Positions 54,426 through 63,439 of a stretch of 64,000 nucleotides of DNA are shown here, piece after piece. Positions within the stretch are counted from its first letter, which is position 1. The number at the start of each line of letters is the position of its first letter. Origin of the DNA: Frigidibacter mobilis (GTDB taxonomy: Bacteria > Pseudomonadota > Alphaproteobacteria > Rhodobacterales > Rhodobacteraceae); NCBI RefSeq assembly GCF_001620265.1, contig NZ_CP012661.1, positions 2,232,001-2,296,000 on the forward strand. Direction: 5' to 3'. The position numbers and the translations under genes are program-made. A model generated the notes under the pieces. The model was not told the DNA's origin. It worked only from the letters and a program-made list of their open reading frames with translations, and did no database searches.

Positions 54426-55478
54426 CTACACGGCCTCTGGAATGCGGGCTTCGCTATCGGCGGTCTCTCGATGGCTGATCGTCACCGCAGTGCCGGGGCG
54501 CGCGTCGGTCGCTTCGATGGTGCATCCCAGGTTCTTGGCGAGCGCCTCGACAATCCCGCTGCCCAGCCCCGGCTTCGGCGCCTCGCTTCCCGCCGGAATA
54601 CCGATACCGTCATCGGTAACCGAGAGCGTCCAATCGCTGCCCATCGACCGATACTCGATCACGATCAGGCCCTTGGCCCCACCGGGAAAGGCGTGCTTGA
54701 GCGCATTGATCACCAGTTCAGTCACGATCAGGCCGAGGCTAACAGATACGTCCGCCTTCACGATGGTGTCGTCAGCCCGCACGTCTATCGAAAGCCTGCC
54801 CGGGTCATCGATCATGGACGCGCCAAGGCTTTGCGAAAGTTGCGTCAAATAGGCGCGGAGCTCAAGGGACGCGCCACTGCTCGCCGAAAGTTGCTTCTGC
54901 AATGCCGCGATCGTCATGATCCGGTGGTGGGCATCGTGCAGATGTCCGCGTGCCTCTTCGGATTGCACACGGCGCGCACTTTGCATCAGGACGCTGGCGA
55001 TGATCTGAAGGCTGTTGGCCACCCGATGCTGGACCTCTTGCAGCAAGATGGCATTGTCGCGGATGAGATCGTCCCTCAGGCGGGCGGCGGCGCGCGCCTC
55101 GGTGACATCGGTGACGGCCATGAGCAGCCGCACATGATCCGTGTCGCCATCAACGAGGGTCTGGGCGTTGACGACCAAGTTGCGTGCCGGCCGGTTCGGC
55201 CGGTGAAGGTCGATTTCATAGGCTTCGATCCGCGCACTTCCCGATGCGGTCGCTTTCAGCAGCGAAGCAAGCCGCGGCATGTCCCATTCACCGCTTCCAA
55301 GCGCAGCAAGACGCTTTCCGGTGACCGTCGAGCCATCAATCCCGAAAGTCCGACAGAATGATGTGCTCGCTGCGATCACCCTGTGGTCGACGGACAAGAG
55401 AAGCAACGGCTCAACCGACGAGACTACCACAGCGAGAGTGCTCGCTGCTTCGAAATGTACAACGCTGCTATCTGGCAT
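54426..55478 (-). CDS. PAS-domain sensor histidine kinase (HisKA_2/HWE type)
   Basis: A 350-residue soluble kinase. A PAS domain lies at about 20-140 and ends in LLMAVTDVTEARAAARLRDD. The dimerisation helix carries the phospho-acceptor His in EVQHRVANSLQIIASVLMQS (HisKA_2 pattern), and the ATPase domain has the N box TELVINALKHAFPGGAKG and G boxes DDGIGIPAG and GLGSGIVEALAKNLG. Such kinases often feed the alphaproteobacterial general stress response or light/redox signalling. No membrane segment is seen, so a cytosolic signal is likely. Confidence 0.87.
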   Translation of the reverse strand: MPDSSVVHFEAASTLAVVVSSVEPLLLLSVDHRVIAASTSFCRTFGIDGSTVTGKRLAALGSGEWDMPRLASLLKATASGSARIEAYEIDLHRPNRPARNLVVNAQTLVDGDTDHVRLLMAVTDVTEARAAARLRDDLIRDNAILLQEVQHRVANSLQIIASVLMQSARRVQSEEARGHLHDAHHRIMTIAALQKQLSASSGASLELRAYLTQLSQSLGASMIDDPGRLSIDVRADDTIVKADVSVSLGLIVTELVINALKHAFPGGAKGLIVIEYRSMGSDWTLSVTDDGIGIPAGSEAPKPGLGSGIVEALAKNLGCTIEATDARPGTAVTISHRETADSEARIPEAV

Positions 55479-55692
55479 GAAGGCGCCCTAAGGGACCGGA
55501 GACTCACGGAGCGAGCCATCACTCGGCCTGACAGCGCTCGCACTTGCGAGTCCGACTGTCCAGATAAGCCTACCATGACGAGCCCGAATTAGCACGAGGC
55601 GATATTGATCGGCCCTCACCGGCGCAGCGGCGTGCCCATGCCGTGCGCCGCCACGGATCTGACCCGACTCCGACTTAACCAGGGTGGAGCAC

Positions 55693-56001
55693 ATGATTGA
55701 CCGTAGCACGATCGTGCAGGAGGTCGGCCAGGCCTTCCGCGACAATGGCCTCGCCGCCGCAATCACCGCGCTCGTCGGCGGCTGCCTGGCCATAGCCGCC
55801 ACGGTGACGCGCAAGGCCTTCACCAACGAGGCGATGTTGCAGCGCCTTGACCGCGAGGTGACCGCGGAACGCGAGCGCATCGACAAGCAGCGCGCCGAGG
55901 ATCGCCAGGCCGATGCCGCTCGCCTGGCCCGCATCGAGACCGACATCCGTGCCATGCGCGACGTGATGTTCGAGGCATTCCAGCGCGGCCGGACCGACTG
56001 A
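55693..56001 (+). CDS. Small membrane protein, possible holin
   Basis: A 102-residue protein with one hydrophobic helix near the N-terminus (LAAAITALVGGCLAIAATV) followed by a long charged helix with coiled-coil character (LDREVTAERERIDKQRAEDR). ATG 55693 follows AGGGTGGAG; a GTG three codons earlier is less likely. It precedes an endolysin-like peptidase gene by 76 bp, the usual order of phage lysis genes, hence the holin suggestion. The sequence itself does not prove that role. Confidence 0.55.
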   Translation: MIDRSTIVQEVGQAFRDNGLAAAITALVGGCLAIAATVTRKAFTNEAMLQRLDREVTAERERIDKQRAEDRQADAARLARIETDIRAMRDVMFEAFQRGRTD

Positions 56002-56077
56002 ACGACGCCCCCAATCACCATGCCGACCACCCTGCCCGCCCCCAGAGGAGGGCTTTTGCATTTGTGGAGAGAGAGAC

Positions 56078-56461
56078 ATGCCGACCCTGACCTATCGCCA
56101 TTTCCGCGATGTGCCCGAGAGCGCCTGGCGCTGGCCCAGCTTCTCGCCTGCCGAGATTGCCTGCCGCGGCACCGGCGCAATCAAGATCAACACCGAGGCG
56201 ATGGACAAGCTGCAATCCCTGCGCAACCGCCTCGGCAAGCCGTTGATCGTGCGCTCCGCCTATCGCAGCCCCGAGCATAACCGTGCCGTCGGCGGCGCGC
56301 CGGCCTCGATGCACATGCAGGGCACCGCCTTCGACATCGCCATGTCGAACCATGATCCGGTCGCCTTCGAGGCGGCGGCGCGTGCGGTGGGGTTCCTCGG
56401 CTTCGGCTTCTATCCGCGCTCGGGATTCATGCACATTGACCTCGGGCCGGCGCGGCAGTGA
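56078..56461 (+). CDS. M15-family peptidase, endolysin-like
   Basis: A 127-residue Zn peptidase of the D-Ala-D-Ala carboxypeptidase/L-Ala-D-Glu type. The zinc ligands are in SMHMQGTAFDIAM (His and Asp) and FMHIDLG (His), and the substrate arginine is in VRSAYRSPEHNRAVGG. There is no signal peptide, which fits release through a holin. GGAGAG precedes the ATG. With the preceding small membrane protein it looks like a lysis pair left by a prophage; no other phage genes are present nearby. Confidence 0.8.
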   Translation: MPTLTYRHFRDVPESAWRWPSFSPAEIACRGTGAIKINTEAMDKLQSLRNRLGKPLIVRSAYRSPEHNRAVGGAPASMHMQGTAFDIAMSNHDPVAFEAAARAVGFLGFGFYPRSGFMHIDLGPARQ

Positions 56462-56527
56462 GGTCAGCGGTTTCCGGTGCGCGCGACGGCGTTTGTGGCC
56501 GAGGGGGCGCCGGCGCGCGAGGTGCTA

Positions 56528-56933
56528 GTCACCTGAATCTAAAGTTCGATGCATAGGGTCGGCGTGGTGTTCAGCGTGCGCTCGATCACTTCGGCCACCT
56601 GCGTGTCCGCAACCGTGCGCGGGCGCCCGGGGCGATACTCATCGGTGAGCCCATCAATCCGGTCCTGCACGAAGCGCCTGCGCCACTTGCCGACAGTGTG
56701 CTCATGCACACCGAGCCGCGCGGCGACGTCCTTGCTCTGAAGACCCTCGGCGCAGAACAGGATCATCCGGCACCGGTCCGACAGCGAGCGCGCCGCCTTG
56801 TGCCGTCGCACCTGCGCTTCGAGAAAGGCGCGCTCCTCATCACTCAGCACCACTTCGTCCGCCACCCGACCTGCCATCGCATCATCTCCCTAAATCGCTC
56901 GGGTCAATGATACGAATTACAGTTCCAGGTGAC
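56528..56933. mobile_element. IS630-family element remnant with matching ends
   Basis: The ends GTCACCTGAATCTAAAGTTC (56528 onward) and, inverted, GTCACCTGGAACTGTAATTC (from 56933) agree in about three quarters of positions, the first 8 perfectly. The left end is preceded by TA, the IS630 target; the right flank is GA, so one copy of the target has decayed. At 406 bp, the element is far shorter than the roughly 1.1 kb of intact IS630 members and encodes only a transposase fragment. Confidence 0.65.
56539..56877 (-). pseudogene. IS630-family transposase, N-terminal fragment
   Basis: A 112-residue frame with the helix-turn-helix half of an IS630 transposase (FLEAQVRRHKAARSLSDRCR, then SKDVAARLGVHEHTVGKWRR, DGLTDEYRPGRPRTV). 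It breaks off after VIERTLNTTP, where full-length proteins continue into the DDE catalytic domain of about 220 residues. It may still bind the element ends but cannot catalyse transposition. Confidence 0.75.
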
Positions 56934-57002
56934 GAGGCCATCATATCAGATCGTTCAGCTCCCTCGGCGGAGACGAGCCATCGGGCCGACCGCTCTTGCG
57001 CC

Positions 57003-57542
57003 TCACCCCCCCGCGCGGGCCTTCTCCAGCGCCGGGCGGATCTGCTCCTCGATCACCCGTTGCGTCACCGGCCCGGCAAAGCGCAGGATGATCGTTCCCT
57101 CGCCGTCGATCACATAGGTTTCCGGCACGCCGTACACGCCCCAGTCCAGCGCCATCCGGCCGGTGGCGTCGGCACCGAGGGCGGCATAGGGGTTGCCAAG
57201 CTCATCAAGGAAGGCCAGCGCCTTGGCGGGTTCGTCCTTGTAGTTGATGCCGTAGATCGCCACGCCCTCGGCCGCCAGCGCGGCAAGGTTCGGATGCTCC
57301 ACCCGGCAGGGTGCGCACCAACTGGCCCAGTAGTTCACCAGCTTCACCTGCCCGTCGCGCAGGGTGGCATCGGTGGGCACGGGGCCCATCAGCGGCTCCA
57401 GCACGACGGGGGGCGCGCTGCGGCCGGCCAGCGCCGTCGGCAGCTGGGTCGGATCCTCGCGGTTCATGCCCCAGATGAACATGCCCGCCAGCCCGGCGAA
57501 CAGCAGCGGCGGCAGCAACAGCAGCGGCGAGATTTTAGCCAT
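57003..57542 (-). CDS. ccmG: Thiol:disulfide interchange protein CcmG/DsbE
   Basis: A 179-residue periplasmic thioredoxin-like protein anchored by one N-terminal helix (LLLLPPLLFAGLAGMFIWGM). The redox motif is WASWCAPC with a cis-proline region YGVPETYVID. It reduces apocytochrome c/CcmH cysteines before haem attachment. It overlaps the ccmD stop by 8 bp and is the last visible gene of the ccm cluster. Confidence 0.93.
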   Translation of the reverse strand: MAKISPLLLLPPLLFAGLAGMFIWGMNREDPTQLPTALAGRSAPPVVLEPLMGPVPTDATLRDGQVKLVNYWASWCAPCRVEHPNLAALAAEGVAIYGINYKDEPAKALAFLDELGNPYAALGADATGRMALDWGVYGVPETYVIDGEGTIILRFAGPVTQRVIEEQIRPALEKARAGG

Positions 57543-57696
57543 TGCCGCGGCCCATCCGGCGTTCCTGCGCCTCGAGCGCGCGCTTCACCCGCGCGCCCCG
57601 CCACAGCGACACCGCCACCAGCGCCGCCAGCAGCGCCAGCGTCACCGCGTAGGCCGACAGCACCGTGCCGGCATATTTGCCAAGTTCAGGGATCAT
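57535..57696 (-). CDS. ccmD: Haem exporter protein CcmD
   Basis: A 53-residue protein with one membrane helix (VLSAYAVTLALLAALVAVSL) and a basic C-terminal tail (WRGARVKRALEAQERRMGRG). CcmD stabilises the CcmABC-CcmE haem complex. ATG 57696 overlaps the ccmC stop (ATGA); the longer open frame upstream is a shadow of ccmC. The small size and position between ccmC and ccmG are diagnostic. Confidence 0.85.
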   Translation of the reverse strand: MIPELGKYAGTVLSAYAVTLALLAALVAVSLWRGARVKRALEAQERRMGRGNG

Positions 57697-58421
57697 GCCA
57701 TCCTCTCCCGCGCTTCCAGCGCCTTCAACCGCCGCGCGCGGATTTCCGTGCGGGTGCGGATCAGCACCAGCGTCACGAACAGCAGCACGAAGCCGGCCAT
57801 GCAGACCAGCAGCGGATACCAGAACACATCGGCGACATTCTCTTGCGAGTCGACCGACAGCGAGGCACCCTGATGCAGGCCCTGGTTCCAGAAGTTCACC
57901 GCATAGCGGCTGAGCAGCGCGAAGACAGACCCCACAAGGCACAGCACCGAGGTCAGGTCAGCCGCCGTGTCGGGATCATCCACCGCCTCCCACAGCGCGA
58001 TATAGCCAAGGTAGAACAGGAACAGGATCAGGAACGCGGTCAGCCGCGGCTCCCATTCCCACCAGGTGCCCCACATCGGCTGGCCCCAGATCGCCCCGGT
58101 GAACAGCGCGATCAGCGTCATGGTCATGCCAATGGGCGCCGCGGCCTTGGCCGCAAGGGCCGAGACATGGTGGCGGCGGATGATCCAGATCAGCGAGGCG
58201 ACCAGCATCATCACCCAAGCATTGATCGCCATCATCGCCGAGGGGACGTGGATGTAGATGATCTTGACGGTGGAGCCCTGCTTGTAGTCGTCGGGGGTGA
58301 AGAAGAACCCCCAGACCAGCCCGCCCACAAGCGCCACACAGGCAAGCCCCGTCACCCAGGGCAAGGCCCAGGCCGAGGTCTGCATGAATTTCTTCGGATT
58401 GGCGTATTCCCAGATCGACAT
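57693..58421 (-). CDS. ccmC: Haem transporter/lyase subunit CcmC
   Basis: A 242-residue membrane protein with six helices. The tryptophan-rich haem-binding motif WGTWWEWEPRLTAFL lies in a periplasmic loop, flanked by haem-ligand histidines in KIIYIHVPSAMM and SLSVDSQENV-adjacent segments. It attaches haem to CcmE for cytochrome c maturation. The order ccmB-ccmC-ccmD-ccmG on one strand is normal for Rhodobacteraceae. Confidence 0.93.
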   Translation of the reverse strand: MSIWEYANPKKFMQTSAWALPWVTGLACVALVGGLVWGFFFTPDDYKQGSTVKIIYIHVPSAMMAINAWVMMLVASLIWIIRRHHVSALAAKAAAPIGMTMTLIALFTGAIWGQPMWGTWWEWEPRLTAFLILFLFYLGYIALWEAVDDPDTAADLTSVLCLVGSVFALLSRYAVNFWNQGLHQGASLSVDSQENVADVFWYPLLVCMAGFVLLFVTLVLIRTRTEIRARRLKALEARERMA

Positions 58422-58475
58422 GGGTATTAGCTACTTTCTCTGGTTGGCGGGCTCAACTGAATATCATGTGCAGGG

Positions 58476-59132
58476 TCAGCGCAAGTTGACGCGGATGGCC
58501 GCGGCCGAGGCAAAGGGCAGCAGGGCCACCGCCGCCGCCGTGATCCCCCCCAGCAGCAGTAGCGGCACACCGGTCTCCATGCCTTCGGTGCCGCGGCGCA
58601 CGGCCTCGGCGCCGAAGATCAGCGTCGGCACGTAAAGCGGCAGCACCAGCAGCGACAGCAGCAGCCCGCCGCGCTTCAGCCCCACGGTCAGCGCCGCACC
58701 GAAGGTGCCGATCACCGACAGCGCCGGGGTGCCAAGCGCCAGCGAGACGGTCAGCCAGTAGAAGCCCTCGCCCTGCAGGTTCAGCAGCACGCCGAACACC
58801 GGCGCGGCCACCACCAGCGGCAGGCCGGTCGTCAGCCAATGCGCGGCGGCCTTCATCGTGACCACCGCCTCCAGCGGGATCGGCGCGGTCGCCAGCAGAT
58901 CGAGCGAGCCATCCTCGAAATCCAGCGCGAAGATCCGGTCCAGCGACAGAAGGCAGGCCAGCAGCGCGCCGACCCAGAGGATGCCGGGCGCGATCTTCGC
59001 CAGCGTCTGGCCTTCGGGCCCCACGCCGAAAGGCACCAGCACCGTGACGATCAGGAAGAAGGCAAGGCCCAGACCGAAACCACCCCCGGCGCGGATCGCA
59101 AGGCGCAGGTCGCGCAGCAAGAGGGCGATCAT
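58476..59132 (-). CDS. ccmB: Haem exporter permease CcmB
   Basis: A 218-residue membrane protein with six hydrophobic segments, beginning [40 protein letters not shown] and [20 protein letters not shown] are typical CcmB blocks. It forms the CcmA2B membrane unit that acts with CcmCDE. Its start overlaps the ccmA stop by 4 bp. Confidence 0.93.
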   Translation of the reverse strand: MIALLLRDLRLAIRAGGGFGLGLAFFLIVTVLVPFGVGPEGQTLAKIAPGILWVGALLACLLSLDRIFALDFEDGSLDLLATAPIPLEAVVTMKAAAHWLTTGLPLVVAAPVFGVLLNLQGEGFYWLTVSLALGTPALSVIGTFGAALTVGLKRGGLLLSLLVLPLYVPTLIFGAEAVRRGTEGMETGVPLLLLGGITAAAVALLPFASAAAIRVNLR

Positions 59133-59779
59133 GCGAAGGCCTCATCGAAGCTATCGTCGAAGGCCATGCTGCGCCCGCCGGCGCCGGGGGCGCGGGCCTT
59201 GAACGGGGCCAGGTCCAGCAGTGCCGCCTCGGCGATGCCAAGGTCGATATGGGTGGCCATCAACGCCGCCCCTCCCCCCGCCAGATGCGCCCGCACCGCC
59301 TGCGCGAACAGCGCGACCGAGGCGGCGTCGAGCGAGACGGTAGGCTCGTCCAGCATCCAGATCGGCCGGCCCGAGACCAAGAGCCGCGCCAGCCCCAGCC
59401 GCCGCTTCTGCCCCGCCGACAGCGAGCCTGCCAGCCGGTCCCGAAGCGCCGCAAGGTTCATCGCCTCCAGCACCGGCTCCAGCGCGCCGGTACCGTAGAT
59501 CGCCGCCCAGAAACCCAGGTTCTCGGTCACGCTCAGCGTCGCCTTCAGCCCGTCGGCATGGCCGGAATAGGCGATGGCATCGGCGGGGATCGAAACGGTG
59601 CCGGCCAAGGGGGGCTGCAGCCCGGCAAGGGTGCGCAGCAAGGTGGTCTTGCCCACGCCGTTGGGCCCGCGCAGCACCAGCGCCCGCCCGGGCGGCAGCG
59701 TGAAGCTGACGCCCTCCAGCACGGGGATGCCCCCGCGCGAAACGGCCAGGTCGGTGACGGTCAGGTCTGCTGCGTTCAT
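59129..59779 (-). CDS. ccmA: Haem exporter ATPase CcmA
   Basis: A 216-residue ATPase from ATG 59779 ([20 protein letters not shown]); the longer open frame upstream is a shadow of the next gene. Walker [13 protein letters not shown], signature [15 protein letters not shown], Walker [13 protein letters not shown] and switch MATHIDLG are present. LSAGQKRR rather than LSGGQ is characteristic of CcmA. It powers release of holo-CcmE. Confidence 0.93.
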   Translation of the reverse strand: MNAADLTVTDLAVSRGGIPVLEGVSFTLPPGRALVLRGPNGVGKTTLLRTLAGLQPPLAGTVSIPADAIAYSGHADGLKATLSVTENLGFWAAIYGTGALEPVLEAMNLAALRDRLAGSLSAGQKRRLGLARLLVSGRPIWMLDEPTVSLDAASVALFAQAVRAHLAGGGAALMATHIDLGIAEAALLDLAPFKARAPGAGGRSMAFDDSFDEAFA

Positions 59780-59822
59780 CGCCCTGCCATAGCCCAATGC
59801 GCGGCGGGCGGGAAGTGCGGCA

Positions 59823-60200
59823 TCAGGCCCCGTCCGGGCCCGCAGCGCCGACCGGCAGCAGCGCCGCGGCGATGCGGCGGCCATCGGCCAGAAGCACGTT
59901 GTAGGTGCGCGCGGCTGCGGGCGAGGACATCGGCTCCAGCCCGAGGCCTGCCGCCTCCAGCACCTCGCGCAGCGCTCGGGGGGGATGGGCGATCTCGGTG
60001 CCGGTGCCCAGGAACAGCACATCCACCTGCCCCGCCAGCGCCAGCAGGGGCGCGGCATCGCCAAGCCCGCCCCAGGGCTGCACGCCCTCGGGTCGGATCA
60101 GGATCGCGCCCTGCCAGACCGCCCCGCCCGCGCGGAAGAAGCCGGGGCCATAGCCCTCGACCGCCGCCGCGCCGCCGAATGTGGCCTCGTTCAGGCGCAT
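59823..60200 (-). CDS. Mth938-like domain protein
   Basis: A 125-residue cytoplasmic protein starting [40 protein letters not shown] and [16 protein letters not shown] are hallmarks of the Mth938/NDUFAF3-like fold, whose members are linked to respiratory complex assembly in mitochondria but are uncharacterised in most bacteria. ATG 60200 lies 2 bp from the secF stop, so it is the tail of the sec operon; this position is conserved in Rhodobacteraceae. Confidence 0.82.
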   Translation of the reverse strand: MRLNEATFGGAAAVEGYGPGFFRAGGAVWQGAILIRPEGVQPWGGLGDAAPLLALAGQVDVLFLGTGTEIAHPPRALREVLEAAGLGLEPMSSPAAARTYNVLLADGRRIAAALLPVGAAGPDGA

Positions 60201-60201
60201 A

Positions 60202-61179
60202 TCACTTGTCCGAGGTGGCGAACTGGGTGCCGCCGGCGCCATCGGACGGCTTGGACCAGTCGCGTTTGACCCCCAGCCACAGCACGATGTTCTTGGCGAC
60301 GAAGACCGAGGAATAGGTGCCGATGACGATGCCGAAGGTGATGGCGAAGACAAAGCCGCGGATCACGTCGCCGCCCAGGACCAGCAGCGCGATCAGCGCT
60401 ACCAGCGTGGTGCCCGAGGTCATCACCGTGCGGCTGAGCGTCTCGTTCACCGACAGGTTCATCACGTCGCGCAGCGGCATGGTCTTGAACTTCACCAGGT
60501 TCTCGCGCAGCCGGTCGAAGACCACCACGGTGTCGTTGATGGAATACCCCAGGATGGTCAGCAGCGCCGCGATGATCGACAGGTCGAACCGGATCTGCAG
60601 CAGCGCGAAGATGCCGATGGTGATGACCACGTCATGCACCAGCGCCGCCACCGCGCCGACCGCGAACTGCCATTCAAAGCGCAGCCAGATATAGATCAGG
60701 ATCGCGGCCGTGGCCGCCGCCACCGCCATGATCGCCGTCCAGATCAGCTCTCCCGAGACCTTGGGGCCGACCGATTCGACCGACGGGAAGGTGATCGAGG
60801 GGTCCACCGTCTGCAGCGCCGCCTCGACCGCGGCGATGGTTTCGGGGGTGACGCTTTCCTCGCCATCCTGCGCCTGCAGGCGGATCATCGCCACGTTGCG
60901 ATCGGCGCCGAAGCTGGGGTCGAACACCTCGGTAATCAGCACATCGCCCTGGGTGACCGGCTGGATCGCGGCGCGATAGGCGCCGATATCCACCGCCTGG
61001 TTGCCCTCGGAGCGGATCGTGGTGCCGCCCTGGAAGTCGATGCCGAAGTTCAGCCCCATGACCAGCCACAGCACCAGCGCGGCGATCACCGCCAGAACCG
61101 AGGCGCCGAAGGTGGCGCGCTGATACTTGAAGAAGTCGAAATGCGTGACGTCGGGGACGAGTTTCAGACGGAAGGCCAT
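60202..61179 (-). CDS. secF: Protein translocase subunit SecF
   Basis: A 325-residue membrane protein with six helices and a periplasmic loop. FDFFKYQRATFGASVLAVI opens helix 1, and GLNFGIDFQGGTTIRSEG is the SecF signature. The RND-type helices include GYSINDTVVVFDRLRENL with the conserved Asp and Arg for proton coupling. SecDF pulls exported proteins out of the SecYEG channel using the proton gradient. It lies 13 bp after secD. Confidence 0.94.
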   Translation of the reverse strand: MAFRLKLVPDVTHFDFFKYQRATFGASVLAVIAALVLWLVMGLNFGIDFQGGTTIRSEGNQAVDIGAYRAAIQPVTQGDVLITEVFDPSFGADRNVAMIRLQAQDGEESVTPETIAAVEAALQTVDPSITFPSVESVGPKVSGELIWTAIMAVAAATAAILIYIWLRFEWQFAVGAVAALVHDVVITIGIFALLQIRFDLSIIAALLTILGYSINDTVVVFDRLRENLVKFKTMPLRDVMNLSVNETLSRTVMTSGTTLVALIALLVLGGDVIRGFVFAITFGIVIGTYSSVFVAKNIVLWLGVKRDWSKPSDGAGGTQFATSDK

Positions 61180-61192
61180 ATGTTCTGGTCCC

Positions 61193-62856
61193 TTATACGA
61201 TGATGGTTTTCGGCCGGCGCCAGTGGAACCAGACCGCGACCATCACCCGCGTGACGAACAGCGCGGTGAAGACCGAGGTGACGATGCCGATCGCCAGCGT
61301 CACGGCAAAGCCGCGCACCGGGCCGGCACCCACGAAGAACAGGATCGAGGCGACGATGAAGGTGGTGAGGTTGGCGTCGATGATCGCCGACATCGCCTTT
61401 TCATAGCCCAGTTCGATGGCGCGGGCCGGGCCCTTGGCCGTTTTCAGCTCTTCCCGGATCCGCTCGAACACCAGCACGTTGGCATCGACCGCCATGCCTA
61501 TGGTCAGCACGATCCCGGCGATGCCCGGCAGCGTCAGCGTGCCGCCGATCACCGACAGCAGGCCGAAGATCATCGCCACGTTGAAGATCAGCGCCACGCT
61601 GGCGAACAGGCCGAACAGGCCATAGCTGGCCACGACCAGCCCCACCACCGCCGCCAGCCCGACCATGCTGGCGATGCGCCCCGCGTCGATGCTGTCCTGC
61701 CCCAGTTCGGGGCCGACGGTGCGCTCTTCCAGGAAGGTCATCTCGGCCGGCAGCGCGCCGGCGCGCAGCAGCACCGCAAGGTTGGTCGATTCCTCGACCG
61801 TGAAGCTGCCGGTGATGATGCCCGACCCGCCGGCGATATGGCTCTTGATCTGCGGGGCCGAGATCACCTCGTCATCCAGCACGATAGCGAAAAGCTGGCC
61901 GATATTCTCGGCGGTATAGTTTCCGAACTTGCGCGCCCCGGTCGGGTTGAAGCGGAAGCTGACGGCGGGGCGGCCGTTCTGGTCGAAATCGGGTTTGGCA
62001 TCGACCAGTTCCTCGCCCGAGACGACGGGCGATTGTTCCAGCACGTAGAACACCCCCGGTTCGTCGGCGGCCGGCAGCAGCACATTGCCCAGGCCCGGCG
62101 AGGCGCCGGCATCGGTGGTGCGGTTGATGACCGGATGGAAGGTCAGCCGCGCGGTGGTGCCGATCAATGCCTTCAGTTCTTCGGCCGAGCCGATGCCCGG
62201 CACCTGGATCAGCACCCGATCCTCGCCCTGGCGCTGGATCGTCGGCTCGCGGGTGCCGACCTCATCCACCCGGCGGCGGACGATCTCCACGCTTTGCTGC
62301 ATGGTGCGATCATCGGTGGCGGTACGTTCCGCCTCGGAAAGCGTCACGGTCAGGGTATCGCCCGCGCCGCGCACCTCGAGGTCGCTCTGGCCGACGCCGG
62401 TCAGGCTGACGACCGGGCTGGCCAGGGTGCGCGCCACTTCGACGGCACGCGCCATGCCCTCGGGCTGCGAGATCTGTACCTTCAGTTCGCCCGGGCCGAG
62501 GCGGTGCGGCGCACGGTGCCGACGGTCGCCCGCTCAACCCGCAGCGCATCGCGCAGCTCGGGCCAGAGCCCGTCCATGCGGTCCTTGTAGACATCCGCCA
62601 CCTGCACCTCGGCCAGCAGATGCGCACCCCCCCTCAGGTCCAGCCCCAGATTGACCAGCCCCGAGGGCAGCCAGGACGGCCACGCATCGCGCGCCGCGAC
62701 CAGTTCGGGCGTTTCGACCCCGGTCTTCTCGATCTGCGCCAGCGCGTCGTTATGGGCTTCCACGCGGGCGTAGAACAGGTTGGGCATCGCAGTCAGCAGC
62801 CCGAGGGCGACGAGCCCCAGGATGATGACCCGTTTCCAGAGGGGGATGTGCAGCAT
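61193..62856 (-). pseudogene. secD: Protein translocase subunit SecD, single-base frameshift
   Basis: The N-terminal frame (62856 to about 62490) gives MLHIPLWKRVIILGLVALGL, LVNLGLDLRGGAHLLAEV and RVERATVGTVRRTASA, then hits a stop. The other frame continues GELKVQISQPEG and the whole remainder (RQGEDRVLIQVPGIGSAEEL, SFTVEESTNLAVLLRAGALP, IGMAVDANVLVFERIREELK). One base missing in the GGCCCGGG run at 62489-62497 explains the break, and the corrected protein has about 554 residues, the normal size. SecD loss is severely harmful in bacteria, so an assembly error is more likely than a true mutation. Confidence 0.9.
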
Positions 62857-62864
62857 TCAGCAGC

Positions 62865-63212
62865 TCAGTTGGTGTTCGCGGCAGCGGCGGCCGGTTCGGT
62901 CTTCGACACGACCTGCGCAATGGTCGAGCGAACGATACGCACCTTCACGCCTTCGGCGATTTCCACTTCCAGCTCGCCGTCTTCCTTGACCTTCGAGATC
63001 TTGCCGATGATCCCGCCCTGGGTGATGACGGTGTCGCCGCGGCGCACCGCCTCGACCATCGCGCGGTGATCCTTCAGCTTCTTCTGCTGCGGACGGATCA
63101 GCAGGAAATACATGATCGCAAAGATCAGGATCAGCGGGATGAACTGGGTGATGGCGCTGGCTGCGCCCCCGGCGCCACCGGCGGCCTGGGCATAGGCGGG
63201 AGTCACGAACAT
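62865..63212 (-). CDS. yajC: Preprotein translocase subunit YajC
   Basis: A 115-residue protein from ATG 63212 (MFVTPAYAQAAGGAGGA). One membrane helix (FIPLILIFAIMYFLLIRPQQ) is followed by the YajC core KKLKDHRAMVEAVRRGDTVI, TQGGIIGKISKV and VKVRIVRSTIAQVV. It associates with SecDF. It lies 8 bp upstream of secD; the open frame further upstream lacks a ribosome site. Confidence 0.93.
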   Translation of the reverse strand: MFVTPAYAQAAGGAGGAASAITQFIPLILIFAIMYFLLIRPQQKKLKDHRAMVEAVRRGDTVITQGGIIGKISKVKEDGELEVEIAEGVKVRIVRSTIAQVVSKTEPAAAAANTN

Positions 63213-63439
63213 CTGTCTTCCTCTGGTGTCTGGGACGGCTTGGCGCCGCCCGGCTATCATTGGGGCTGATCTGCCCGGAAAGTCGGCGGCACCCTAGCTG
63301 CGGGGCCTTGGCTTGACAAGCGCGGGCGGCCGCATTTCCCGGTTCAAAACCCTGTTGCAATCGGGCATATGGGGGGCGCCGCCTGCCGTTGCAATAACGC
63401 CGCTGCAACGGTCCGGCGCCGACAAAGATAGGTGACATC

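Noticed and set aside
63313..63341. A sigma70 promoter for serS starting at TTGACA (63313-63318)
   Set aside because: The -35 box is good, but no acceptable -10 box occurs at 16-18 bases, so it was not listed as a feature.
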